Shown here: one piece after another, positions 37,026 to 45,753 of the stretch
Position numbering within the stretch: position 1 is the stretch's first letter
Layout: the number at the start of each line of letters is the position of its first letter
DNA from: Halomonas salipaludis
Lineage (GTDB): Bacteria; Pseudomonadota; Gammaproteobacteria; Pseudomonadales; Halomonadaceae
Direction of reading: 5' to 3'
DNA length: 64,000 nucleotides
NCBI RefSeq assembly: GCF_002286975.1
Contig: NZ_NSKB01000004.1
Span: 434,001 to 498,000 of the forward strand
Notes under the pieces: model-generated
Database searches by the model: none
Told to the model about the DNA's origin: nothing
What the model saw: the letters and a program-made list of their open reading frames with translations, nothing else
Translations under genes and position numbers: made by a program

Positions 37026-37360
37026 GTCTCGATCCTTGAGCATGCGAGTTAGAAACGGTAGCTGAGGAAGGTCCCGGCTACCGGCTGCAGCGCATCGCCG
37101 AGGTCGTCGACGATAGGGCTACCGGTGGCCAAGACGCCGAACATCGAGCGCATCCAACTCACGCTGGAGCCAAGGGTAACGAAGGTGCGCACGTCACCAT
37201 GTGGTTTTCTTGCCGTTATCGTCACAACTCAGCAAACATTTCTGATTGTATGTAATTGTACAATGACAGCGCAAGTGTGGCAGCGGTTATTTCTCTTCAG
37301 AGCGGGCGTAAGAAGCTATGCTGCTGCCATAATCGCCAGGGAAATGGAGTCCTGATCGCC
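37026..37360. other. Intergenic region with barrel relic and AT-rich promoter stretch
   Basis: From 37049 to 37199 the minus strand holds the decayed outer-membrane protein tail. From 37200 to 37275 the sequence is clearly AT-rich, with TTGTATGTAATTGTACAAT-like elements, and probably carries the promoter of the plus-strand WYL regulator. Nothing else is recognised. Confidence 0.55.
37049..37199 (-). pseudogene. C-terminal relic of an outer-membrane beta-barrel protein
   Basis: About 50 codons on the minus strand read as coding and end in GTFLSYRF and TAA, with the terminal phenylalanine of BamA-assembled barrels. No start codon or upstream domain exists: beyond about 37200 the sequence turns AT-rich and an in-frame stop follows. 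The rest of the gene appears lost. The family is not identifiable from this piece. Confidence 0.5.
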
Positions 37361-38050
37361 ATGTCGCGCACGACGCGCCTGTTCGACCTAATGCAATTAC
37401 TGCGCCACCATCGATGCCCGGTGAGCGGCCAAGTGCTAGCAGAGACGCTGGGCGTGTCGCTACGCACCCTGTACCGCGACATAGCCGATCTCAAGGCGAT
37501 CGGTGCCCAGATCGACGGTGAGCCCGGTTTAGGCTATGTGCTCCAGCCGGATTTCATGCTGCCCCCCCTGATGTTTTCCAGCGAAGAGGTGGAGGCCCTG
37601 GCGCTAGGGCTGATGTGGGTAGAGCGTAGAGCAGACCGTGAGTTGGCCGCTGCCGCCACTGAGGTGCTGGCAAAAGTCTCGGCGGTGCTGCCACGCCAGC
37701 TGCATCCCCGCCTGGAAGATCAAGCCCTGCTGGTTGGTCCTGGCTGGGATAAACCCCAGGCGGTCCCATTGCGGGACCTCCGTCAGGCCATTCGCGAGGA
37801 GCGTAAGCTGCAGATCAGCTACCACGACGAAGCCGGCAGAGCGTCGACACGGGTCATTTGGCCGGTGAGCCTGACCTTTTTCGAGTCGAGCCGCATCCTC
37901 GCGGCCTGGTGTGAGCTGCGCCATGACTATCGACATTTCCGCGCCGACCGAATCGCAGCGGCCACGCCCTTGCCGGAGCACTACCCACGCCGGCGCTATC
38001 TGCTCCGACGCGAATGGCTGGCGACGCTCCCCTCTCCCGCACACTCCTGA
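37361..38050 (+). CDS. YafY-type WYL-domain transcriptional regulator
   Basis: 229 residues. An HTH_11 DNA-binding domain occupies about 1-60 (RLFDLMQLLRHHRCPVSGQV, SLRTLYRDIADLKAIGAQI), and the WYL domain lies at about 140-215. The aromatic WYL stretch appears as SYHDEAGR and AAWCELRHDYRHFRADRI. Such regulators commonly lie next to glutathione S-transferase or VOC genes, as here. GGAG is 13 bases before the ATG; upstream in-frame codons look non-coding. Confidence 0.88.
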   Translation: MSRTTRLFDLMQLLRHHRCPVSGQVLAETLGVSLRTLYRDIADLKAIGAQIDGEPGLGYVLQPDFMLPPLMFSSEEVEALALGLMWVERRADRELAAAATEVLAKVSAVLPRQLHPRLEDQALLVGPGWDKPQAVPLRDLRQAIREERKLQISYHDEAGRASTRVIWPVSLTFFESSRILAAWCELRHDYRHFRADRIAAATPLPEHYPRRRYLLRREWLATLPSPAHS

Positions 38051-38113
38051 CAAAATCTGTCAGCAGCCTCGATTATGCTGGTAGCTCACCTCAACGGCAC
38101 TCAGGAGTGCAGC

Positions 38114-38752
38114 ATGCAATCGGCTATTACCTTCTACACCAACCCTTACTCACGCGGCGGTATCGTGCACTGGATGCTCGAAGAGCTCGGGGTGCCCTAC
38201 CGAGTGGAATATCTTGAATACGGCACGTCGATGAAAGCACCGGACTATCTGGCCATCAACCCAATGGGCAAAGTCCCGGCGATTCGACATGGCGACGTGG
38301 TGGTAACCGAGGCAGCGGCGATCTGCGCCTATCTCGCCGACGCCTTTCCCGAGGCCGGCCTGGCTCCGCCTCCCGCGGAGCGAGGCGACTACTACCGCTG
38401 GCTATTCTTCGCCTCCGGGCCACTCGAGGCCGCCATCGGCCTCAAGAGCTGCAACCTGGAGATGACCTCCGACCAGGAGATGCAGCTAGGCTGCGGGCGA
38501 CTCGAAACGGTCGTGGACGTGCTGGCCGACGCGGTTCGGGGACGGCGCTATATCGCCGCCGACCGCTTCTCGGCAGCGGACGTCTACGTTGGCAGCCATA
38601 TCGGCTGGGGCATGCAGTTCGGCACCATCGACCGGCGCCCGGAATTCGAGAAGTACTGGCAAGTACTGGAACAGCGTCCTGCGCATCGCAACAGCATGGA
38701 GCAAATCGAGGCGGCGATGGCCAAATATCCACTACCGGACGCCGGGACCTGA
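38114..38752 (+). CDS. Glutathione S-transferase family protein
   Basis: 212 residues. The thioredoxin-like N-terminal domain reads FYTNPYSRGGIVHWMLEELG and NPMGKVPAIRHGD with VVTEAAAI, the glutathione gamma-glutamyl contact. The helical C-terminal domain contains RFSAADVYVGSHIGWG. CAGGAG lies seven bases before the ATG. It is 63 bases after the WYL regulator gene and may share its transcript; the true substrate is unknown. Confidence 0.9.
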   Translation: MQSAITFYTNPYSRGGIVHWMLEELGVPYRVEYLEYGTSMKAPDYLAINPMGKVPAIRHGDVVVTEAAAICAYLADAFPEAGLAPPPAERGDYYRWLFFASGPLEAAIGLKSCNLEMTSDQEMQLGCGRLETVVDVLADAVRGRRYIAADRFSAADVYVGSHIGWGMQFGTIDRRPEFEKYWQVLEQRPAHRNSMEQIEAAMAKYPLPDAGT

Positions 38753-38783
38753 TCACCTGATCAATAGCAGCAAATAAACCAAA

Positions 38784-38820
38784 GCCGAGTCGCAGAGTTG
38801 CATAACGCTCTGCGCTCGGC
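38784..38820. terminator. Bidirectional terminator between GST and zinc dehydrogenase genes
   Basis: GCCGAG-T-CGCAGAG pairs with CTCTGCG-CTCGGC: 13 base pairs with one bulged T and a 10-base loop, between two convergent genes. T-rich sequence follows on the minus strand, which suits the dehydrogenase transcript poorly in position but marks a typical shared terminator. Confidence 0.7.
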
Positions 38821-38855
38821 CATTTCTGCTTATCCGCAGCCCTCTTCTACGGCTT

Positions 38856-39935
38856 TCAACCCGTCTGGATCGCCACCTTGAGCACGCCGTCGCGCTGGTG
38901 GGAGAACAGCTCGTAGGCGTCGACGATATTCTCCAGGGCGTAGCGGTGGGTGACCATGGGACCGAGATCGAGGCGGCCGGCGGCGATGATGCTCATCAGC
39001 CGGCGCATGCGCTCCTTGCCGCCGGGGCACAGCGAGGTGACGATCTTGTGGTCGCCGAGGCCGGCGCAGAAGGCCCCCAGCGGGATGGTCAGATCCTCGG
39101 AGTAAACGCCGAGGCTCGACAGGGTGCCACCGGGCTTGAGCACGCGCAGCGCTGACGCGAAGGTCTGCTGCAGGCCGAGCGCCTCGATGGCGGCATCCAC
39201 GCCGCGCCCGCCGGTGAGCCTGAGGATCTCCTCGACCACGTCGACCTTGCGGAAATCCAGGATCACGTCGGCGCCCATCTGCTTGGCCATGGCCAGGCGT
39301 TCATCGACGCCGTCCACGGCGATGATCAGGCCCGCACCGCGCAGCCGCGCACCGGCAGTGGCACACAGGCCGATCGGGCCCTGGGCAAACACCGCCACCG
39401 TGTCACCGATCTTGATAGCGGCGGACTCGGCGCCGGCGAAGCCGGTGGACATGATGTCCGGGCACATCAGCACCTGCTCGTCGCTCAGGCCGTCGGGCAC
39501 CGGCGAGAGGTTGGCCTCGGCGTCGGGTACCAGCAGATACTCGGCCTGGCAACCGTCGATGGTATTGCCGAAGCGCCAGCCGCCCATCGGCTTGTAGCCG
39601 TGGCCGTGGTGGCCTCCGTCCTGGGCGCTGCAGCCGTCCTGGCAGGCGTAGGAGGTAAAGCTAGGACAGATCGCGCCGGCGATCACCCGCTGCCCTTCAC
39701 GGTAGCCCTTGACGTTGGCGCCGAGCTTCTCGATCACCCCCACCGGCTCGTGGCCGATGGTCAGGCCGCGCTCCACCGGATACTCGCCCTTGAGGATATG
39801 CACGTCGGTGCCGCAGATGGTAGTGGTCGTCACGCGCATCAGGGCATCGTTGGGCCCGATCTCGGGGATCGGCTTGTCGTCGATCTCGATGCGGCCGGGC
39901 TCGACGAAAATGGCGGCTTTCATCATGGCGGGCAT
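38856..39935 (-). CDS. Zinc-dependent alcohol dehydrogenase (MDR family)
   Basis: 359 residues. The catalytic zinc region has TICGTDVHILKGEYP and GHEPVGV; the Rossmann part has VAVFAQGPIGLCA. The usual four-cysteine structural-zinc loop is replaced by a Cys/His/Gly-rich segment (CPSFTSYACQDGCS, GGHHGHG), as in secondary alcohol dehydrogenase-like members. GAGGAG is seven bases before the chosen ATG. Single-gene unit; substrate unknown, with alcohols or formaldehyde-type aldehydes possible. Confidence 0.88.
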   Translation of the reverse strand: MPAMMKAAIFVEPGRIEIDDKPIPEIGPNDALMRVTTTTICGTDVHILKGEYPVERGLTIGHEPVGVIEKLGANVKGYREGQRVIAGAICPSFTSYACQDGCSAQDGGHHGHGYKPMGGWRFGNTIDGCQAEYLLVPDAEANLSPVPDGLSDEQVLMCPDIMSTGFAGAESAAIKIGDTVAVFAQGPIGLCATAGARLRGAGLIIAVDGVDERLAMAKQMGADVILDFRKVDVVEEILRLTGGRGVDAAIEALGLQQTFASALRVLKPGGTLSSLGVYSEDLTIPLGAFCAGLGDHKIVTSLCPGGKERMRRLMSIIAAGRLDLGPMVTHRYALENIVDAYELFSHQRDGVLKVAIQTG

Positions 39936-40122
39936 GGGGCAACTCCTCGGTGAGGTAAACACCATCATCAAGCCATACATCGACGCCACACGTATTGCCC
40001 TGGATCAAACCCAGGGTTGGATATCGGGGATGGACGAGCCTGCGATAGACAGCTGCTGTGCGTAGTCAGCTTTTTGACGATGCTGCTATATTGGCCACTC
40101 CTCCCACCGACGAGACCCGGCC

Positions 40123-40890
40123 ATGACCACACCACCACATACCCCCCCGGGCCAGCACTGGAATGCCGCCGATTACGCCCGCCACGCCGACTTCGTACCC
40201 ACCCTGGGGAGTGAGGTGGTCAAGCTGCTGGCGCCCCAGGCCGGCGAACGCATCCTCGACCTGGGCTGCGGCGACGGCGCCCTCACCGAGCGCCTGGCCA
40301 AGCTCGGCGTCGACGTTCTCGGCGTCGACGCCTCCGAGGCGATGGTCGAGGCGGCCCGTGAGCGGCGTATCACCGCCCAGGTGATCGATGCTCACCAGCT
40401 GCCATTCGACCACGAGTTCGATGCCGTCTTCAGCAACGCTGCGCTGCACTGGATGCTCGAGCCCCAAGCGGTGATCGCCGGGGTCAAGCGCGCGCTCAAG
40501 CCCGGCGGACGCTTCGTCGCCGAGTTCGGTGGCCACGGCAACGTCGCCGCCATCTGCACCGCGCTGCTGGCCTCGTTGCAGTTCCGCGGCATCAGCGCCC
40601 GCGGCCGCCACCCCTGGTACTTCCCCACCGCCGAGGAGTACCGCCTGCTGCTGGAGAACGCCGGCTTCCGGGTCGAGGAGATCGCACTGGTCCCGCGCCC
40701 CACGCCGCTGACCACCGGCATGGCCGGCTGGCTCGAAACCTTCGCCAACCCCTTCCTGCACGGTCTCGACGAGGACGTGCGCGAGGCGGTTCTGGAAAAC
40801 ACCATGACGCTGCTCGCCCATAGCCTGCGCGATGATACCGGCCACTGGAGTGCCGACTACGTGCGCCTGAGAGTACGCGCCCGGGTGTGA
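40123..40890 (+). CDS. Class I SAM-dependent methyltransferase
   Basis: 255 residues. Motif I is [15 protein letters not shown], the acidic end of strand two is GVDASEAMV, and motif III-IV reads [13 protein letters not shown]. The layout resembles trans-aconitate methyltransferase-like enzymes. Methyl acceptor unknown. It is 70 bases upstream of argC on the same strand; a shared transcript is possible but no functional link is evident. Confidence 0.87.
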   Translation: MTTPPHTPPGQHWNAADYARHADFVPTLGSEVVKLLAPQAGERILDLGCGDGALTERLAKLGVDVLGVDASEAMVEAARERRITAQVIDAHQLPFDHEFDAVFSNAALHWMLEPQAVIAGVKRALKPGGRFVAEFGGHGNVAAICTALLASLQFRGISARGRHPWYFPTAEEYRLLLENAGFRVEEIALVPRPTPLTTGMAGWLETFANPFLHGLDEDVREAVLENTMTLLAHSLRDDTGHWSADYVRLRVRARV

Positions 40891-40960
40891 CAAGACGCCG
40901 CGAAATCCGCACAATACCGGCTCGAGTTATCGATTCGTTCTCAGCGAGGCATCACACGGC

Positions 40961-41908
40961 ATGGCATTCAAGGTCTACGTAGACGGGCAGGAGGGCACCA
41001 CCGGCCTGCGGCTGTTCGAGTATCTCAACGCACGCACCGACATCGAGCTGCTGCGCATCGACAGCGACAAGCGCAAGGACCCTACAGAACGCGCGCGCCT
41101 GCTGAATGCCGCCGACGTGGCCTTCCTGTGCCTGCCGGACGACGCCTCCCGCGAGGCCGCGGCGATGGTCGACAACCCTAACACCTGCCTGATCGATGCC
41201 AGCACGGCCTTCCGTACCGACCCCACCTGGGTCTACGGCCTGCCCGAGCTGGCCCCTGGCCAGCGCGAGGCGATCCGCGCCAGCAAGCGCATCGCCAACA
41301 TCGGCTGCCACGCCAGCGCCTTCATCCTGCTGGTGCGCCCGCTGGTCGATGCCGGCCTGCTGCCGCCCGACTACCCGCTCTCGGCCTTCTCGCTGACCGG
41401 CTACAGCGGCGGCGGTAAACAGCTGATCGCCACCTACGAGGCCGACCACGACGGCCGGCTGCAAGCACCACGCCCCTATGCCATGGGCCTGGCCCACAAG
41501 CACCTGCCGGAGATGCAGCAGCACGGCCGGCTGGCCCAACCGCCGGTGTTCTCACCGGTGGTCGGCCCCTTCCTCAAGGGGCTGGCGGTGACGGTGCCGC
41601 TGCAGTGCTCGCACCTGAAAGACGGAACCAGTGCCGAGCAGCTGCTCGATACCTACCGCGAGCGCTATGCCGGCGAGCCCTTCGTCCGCGTGCACGGCGT
41701 CGACGACATGGCCAACCTCGACGGCGGCTTCTTCGACGTCCAGGGCAGCAACGACACCAACCGCGTCGAGCTATTCGTGTTCGGCAGCGCCGAGCGGCTG
41801 TGCCTGGTCTCGCGCCTCGACAACCTGGGCAAGGGCGCGGCCGGCTCCGCGGTACAGAACATGAATGTCCACCTCGGCCTCGACGAGCATATCGGGCTCA
41901 CGACGTAG
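40961..41908 (+). CDS. argC: N-acetyl-gamma-glutamyl-phosphate reductase, type 2
   Basis: Third step of arginine biosynthesis: reduction of N-acetylglutamyl 5-phosphate with NADPH. 315 residues, the length of the shorter type 2 enzymes. The N-terminus [18 protein letters not shown] binds the nucleotide, and the catalytic cysteine is C116 in [21 protein letters not shown] and [13 protein letters not shown] also fit. Unlike many genomes it is not next to argB or argJ here. Confidence 0.93.
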   Translation: MAFKVYVDGQEGTTGLRLFEYLNARTDIELLRIDSDKRKDPTERARLLNAADVAFLCLPDDASREAAAMVDNPNTCLIDASTAFRTDPTWVYGLPELAPGQREAIRASKRIANIGCHASAFILLVRPLVDAGLLPPDYPLSAFSLTGYSGGGKQLIATYEADHDGRLQAPRPYAMGLAHKHLPEMQQHGRLAQPPVFSPVVGPFLKGLAVTVPLQCSHLKDGTSAEQLLDTYRERYAGEPFVRVHGVDDMANLDGGFFDVQGSNDTNRVELFVFGSAERLCLVSRLDNLGKGAAGSAVQNMNVHLGLDEHIGLTT

Positions 41909-42011
41909 GTAGGCATCGCTTACCCTCTACTCGTCCAGCTTAGGACCATGCCGCTGTCTCCCGCCCCGTGGGCCAAACAGCGGCGTAGTCAACCGCCCGG
42001 CGAGTCCCTCA

Positions 42012-43682
42012 TCAATCGAACGCGGTCTCGGCGTAATCGCCATGCCGGCGGGGGTATTCGTCGAGTGCCTCCGCATAGCAGTGGATCATCGCCCCCCAAC
42101 CATGTCGTGCCATCGGCTGGCTGGTGGCCGGCGACGTTTCACCTTCGACAGACTCGCCTTCCGGCATGCGGATGCCATAGGTATCACGCGTCCGCTGTTC
42201 CACGTCGCGCACCAGGTCTTCACCCAATGCCAGTGCGGCCAGCAGCTGCTCTTCTGTCCGCGCGGTGAGATATTCCCGAGCCGCGGCTTCGTCGCCTGAT
42301 TCGAATAGCTCCAGTGCCTGCGTTTCAGCCCCGGCACGGTCATCGATCAACTGACGTTCGAAGCGTTCGATCTCACCGGTCACCGGATGCAGAAAGTCTT
42401 CAGGATGCTCGCACGTGTGGTAGAGCAGACGCTTGAAGGTGCGCGTAGCGTAGCGTGTCGCCTCCAGCGGGCCATAGTCGGGGTCGAGGAAATGCGAGTC
42501 GGCATTCTTGGTCATGTAACGATGCTGCTTGAACTCAGGCGGCACCTCCTCGGCACCGATAGGTATCCCCACAAAAGGCGTAGTAATCGCACTGGTCACT
42601 GCTACCCACAGGGTTTGTAATTCAGGGTGAGTCTGCGGGCGTAGTTCGGCGACCTGGCCATAACCACTGAAGTCGGTAGACCAGCGCGGATCGCGCACGT
42701 AAGCCAGCATGTCGTCGAGCGTCAGCGGTGCCATCTCCTCTAGCTCGACTTCACGTGCTGGCGGGTTACGCGCGTCAGTATAGAAAGCGGGATAAAAATC
42801 GCCCGGGTCATCAGCCGGGAAGGGTTGGCCGTAGACCTCTTGGACATTGAAAGTGTCGCCCTCGCCATCCCACCAACCTTTCTCGATGGCAAAATCCACG
42901 AAATTGTCCGAGGCCATAAAGCCGTCATGCTGGCTTGGATCGGCGGGGAAGTCATGAATATAGCCCGGGTACAGCACACGGACTTGATCAGCTCCCAGAC
43001 GCTCGGCCGCCCATAGCCCCTGACCACCGGCAAAGTTGATGAATACCCAGCCTTCCTCGGCATCCGCGATCAGGTGGGAGTTGCCGCCGTAGGTCGAGAA
43101 ACCATGCTCGTCGATCAGGCCACCGATGATCTCTACCGCCTCGCGTGCGCTGGAAGCGCGCTCCATGGCCGCTTTGGCGAGATCACTGTACTGCGGTCCT
43201 GTCTGTGGCGTCTGTGTCGCGGCATCCTCCGACATGCTTACCAACTCAGGCCGTGACGGTGACCAGATATCGCGAGCGGCCACGCCCTTCTCATTCAGGC
43301 CACCATTGGTCAACGGCGGTGGGAAACCGGCAAACTCTGAGTAGTTCGAGGTAATATATTTATAGGTCGTCGGTACTTGCGGGATATCAATCAGTTCGCC
43401 GGGGATTCGCGCCTGGTCCGTTACACCCACCTGCCAAGTCGCCCCCTCGGGATGCTGCTGCCGTGGAATGATCTCGAGCCAGTGGCTTGAAGGTTCATGG
43501 CCGAAACCTGCCAGGAAGGTAGTACCATCTTCGGTCAGCTCGCTGCCTACGTACATGCCAATACTTTTTTGATTGGGGTGCCCCATCTCACTCGGCAACT
43601 GAACATCCGCCTGAGCGTAAATAGGTATCATGGCACTCAGCACTGTTGTTCGCACGATCAGCCTGCGTCGACTTACGCTCAT
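42012..43682 (-). CDS. Peptidase family C69 (dipeptidase) homologue with Ser at the nucleophile position
   Basis: 556 residues. The N-terminus MSVSRRRLIVRTTVLSA with AQA before D looks like a Tat or Sec signal. The body matches C69 Ntn-type dipeptidases (VGSELTEDGTTFLA, GLNEKGVAARD, YGGNSHLIADAEEGWVFINF). In PepD-type members a cysteine five residues before the VG of this first motif is the nucleophile; here the residues are S-I-G-M-Y, so a serine takes its place. Alignment is by eye. AAGGAG precedes the ATG. Convergent with argC. Confidence 0.8.
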   Translation of the reverse strand: MSVSRRRLIVRTTVLSAMIPIYAQADVQLPSEMGHPNQKSIGMYVGSELTEDGTTFLAGFGHEPSSHWLEIIPRQQHPEGATWQVGVTDQARIPGELIDIPQVPTTYKYITSNYSEFAGFPPPLTNGGLNEKGVAARDIWSPSRPELVSMSEDAATQTPQTGPQYSDLAKAAMERASSAREAVEIIGGLIDEHGFSTYGGNSHLIADAEEGWVFINFAGGQGLWAAERLGADQVRVLYPGYIHDFPADPSQHDGFMASDNFVDFAIEKGWWDGEGDTFNVQEVYGQPFPADDPGDFYPAFYTDARNPPAREVELEEMAPLTLDDMLAYVRDPRWSTDFSGYGQVAELRPQTHPELQTLWVAVTSAITTPFVGIPIGAEEVPPEFKQHRYMTKNADSHFLDPDYGPLEATRYATRTFKRLLYHTCEHPEDFLHPVTGEIERFERQLIDDRAGAETQALELFESGDEAAAREYLTARTEEQLLAALALGEDLVRDVEQRTRDTYGIRMPEGESVEGETSPATSQPMARHGWGAMIHCYAEALDEYPRRHGDYAETAFD

Positions 43683-43858
43683 TGCTTTGACTCCTTTTAC
43701 CGATGTCATTGAGCAAAGAAACAGTCTTTTACCGTCGGCAATCAAACTCAGCTTGTCAAATGCCCCCTTGCCCCCCCGAGGCAGTCACTCGTTAGCGCGC
43801 TTTCTTTCTTACCGCACCGGTCGTAAGCTGAGTCGTCTCCGGTTCACAAGGACACTAC

Positions 43859-44752
43859 ATGTCTCCCGCCGATACCCTGCGCCTGCTGCTGCTCTCTTCG
43901 TTGTGGGGTCTGTCGTTTATCTTCATGCGCGTGGCGGTGCCCGAGTTCGGCCCGGTACCGCTGGTACTGGTGCGCATGGGCATCGGCGCCCTGCTGCTGA
44001 TACCACTGCTGCTCGGGGCGCGCTACCTGGGCCTGGTGTGGCAGCATAGGCGCCAGCTATTTCTGCTCGGCTTCGTCAACCACGTGTTGCCGTTCTGCCT
44101 GCTGGCACTGGCCACCACCCGGCTGGAGGCCGGCTTCACCTCGCTGATCAACGCCACCACACCGATCTTCACCGCACTGATCGGCGCGCTGTTCTTCACC
44201 ACACCGGTGCGCCGCCAGCAGTACCTGGGGCTGGCGCTGGCCTTCGTCGGGGTCTATGTACTGTCGGCCAATCGGCTCGATTTCGCGCTGGGCGGCGATG
44301 GCTGGTTCATTCTCGCGGTGCTGGGTGCCACTTTCTGCTACGGCATCGCCGGCAACTACTCCAAGACCCACCTCTCGCACCTGCCGGTGCGGGTGCTGGC
44401 CGCCGGCAGCTCGGCGATGTCGGCGCTGATCCTGCTGATACCCGGCCTGTGGCTGTGGCCCAGCGAGCCAATCAGCGGTCTGGCCTGGGCCAACGGCCTG
44501 GCGCTGGCGGTGCTCAGCACCACCGTGGCCTTCCTGCTCTACTTCGGGCTGCTCTCCAGCGCCGGCGCCACCGCTGCCTCCACGGTGACCTTCCTGGTCC
44601 CGGTCAGCGCCCTGCTGTGGGGCTATCTGCTGCTCGGCGAAGTGCTCAGCGTGCAGATCCTGATCGGCATGGCGATCACCCTTACCGGCACCGCCGTGGC
44701 CACTCGAATGGTGCGCTTCAGACGGCGCGCAGTGCCGACGCCGCCGCCCTGA
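43859..44752 (+). CDS. EamA/DMT-family transporter
   Basis: 297 residues with ten predicted membrane segments in two EamA repeats, the first beginning LLLSSLWGLSFIFMRVA and the second FILAVLGATFCYGIAGNYSK. The short basic C-terminal tail (VRFRRRAV) faces the cytoplasm. Such carriers export amino acids or other metabolites; the substrate is not readable. It is divergent from the C69 gene and followed by a MITE-like repeat. Confidence 0.9.
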   Translation: MSPADTLRLLLLSSLWGLSFIFMRVAVPEFGPVPLVLVRMGIGALLLIPLLLGARYLGLVWQHRRQLFLLGFVNHVLPFCLLALATTRLEAGFTSLINATTPIFTALIGALFFTTPVRRQQYLGLALAFVGVYVLSANRLDFALGGDGWFILAVLGATFCYGIAGNYSKTHLSHLPVRVLAAGSSAMSALILLIPGLWLWPSEPISGLAWANGLALAVLSTTVAFLLYFGLLSSAGATAASTVTFLVPVSALLWGYLLLGEVLSVQILIGMAITLTGTAVATRMVRFRRRAVPTPPP

Positions 44753-44768
44753 AGAGTCCACCAGCTTA

Positions 44769-44909
44769 GAGGGTGTTTACAAAAGTCACGAGCGAAGGCC
44801 AGACAAGGCGAAATCGACTGAAAACGCGGAGTTTACGAGCTGTTAAATGAGCATTTTGAAGTCGATTTCAACGCAGTATGGCCAAGCGTAGTAATTTGTA
44901 GACATCCTC
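44769..44909. mobile_element. 141-bp palindromic MITE-like element with TTA duplication
   Basis: Ends are GAGGGTGTTTACAAA and the inverse of GAGGATGTCTACAAA. Internally GGCCA, AAATCGACT and other blocks also match in inverted order, so the whole element is one imperfect palindrome. TTA flanks it on both sides (44766-44768 and 44910-44912), which looks like a target-site duplication. It has no coding capacity. The right TTA is the stop codon of the adjacent SDR gene. Confidence 0.7.
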
Positions 44910-45698
44910 TTAGAAAGTGCCGGGATAATTACCTCCATCGATAAGCAGGTTCTGCCCAGTGATATAGCTCGCCTGGGCACTACACAGGAAAGCGCAGTAG
45001 CTGCCGAACTCCTCGGCAGTGCCGAAGCGCTGAGCGGGAATCGCCTGGGCTCGCTGGGCGCGCACCGCTTCGCGACTCTCGCCGGAGGCGGCAGCGATCT
45101 TGTCGAGGGTGCCGGCCAGGCGCTGGGTATCGAAGGCGCCGGGCAGCAGGTTATTGATGGTGACATTGCTGCCGGCCAGTTGGGGTTGGCGGGCCAGACC
45201 GGCGACGAAGCCCGTGAGGCCGCAGCGGGCGCCGTTGGAGAGCCCGAGGATATCGATGGGCGCCTTGACCGTCGAGGAGGTGATGTTGACCACCCGCCCG
45301 AAGCCGCGCTCAGCCATGCCATCCACCGTGGCCTTGATCAGCTCGATGGGCGTGATCATGTTGGCGTCCACCGCACCGACCCAGTCGTCACGCTGCCAGT
45401 CGCGGAAATCTCCCGGCGGTGGGCCGCCATTGTTGTTGACCAGGATGTCCACCTGCGGGCAGGCATCGAGCAGCGCCGCACGCACCTCAGAGGTGCCGAT
45501 ATCGCCAGCGACGCTGTGCACCTCGATGCCGGCGTTGAGCTGCCGCAGCTGCTCGGCTGCCGCCTCGAGCTTGTGCGAATCGCGCGAATTGATGGCCAGA
45601 TTGACGCCCTCCCTCGCCAGCGCCGCGGCACAGCCAAACCCGAGCCCCTGACTGGCGGCACAGACAATCGCCCAGCGGCCGTTGATACCTAGCTCCAT
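44910..45698 (-). CDS. SDR-family oxidoreductase
   Basis: 262 residues. The cofactor loop is CAASQGLGFGCAAAL, a variant of TGxxxGIG with Ala replacing the first Gly; NNNGGPPPGDF and ITSSTVKAPIDILGLSNGAR follow. At the catalytic position the usual YxxxK reads LSNGARCG-like, so the Tyr-Lys pair is not obvious and activity is uncertain. The ending NLLIDGGNYPGTF is typical. AGGAG precedes the ATG. The stop codon coincides with the target duplication of the palindromic element. Confidence 0.82.
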   Translation of the reverse strand: MELGINGRWAIVCAASQGLGFGCAAALAREGVNLAINSRDSHKLEAAAEQLRQLNAGIEVHSVAGDIGTSEVRAALLDACPQVDILVNNNGGPPPGDFRDWQRDDWVGAVDANMITPIELIKATVDGMAERGFGRVVNITSSTVKAPIDILGLSNGARCGLTGFVAGLARQPQLAGSNVTINNLLPGAFDTQRLAGTLDKIAAASGESREAVRAQRAQAIPAQRFGTAEEFGSYCAFLCSAQASYITGQNLLIDGGNYPGTF

Positions 45699-45753
45699 GA
45701 TGCTCTCCTGTCGTCGTAATGTGTGTCGCACCGAGCCTGCACCTCAACACCGT

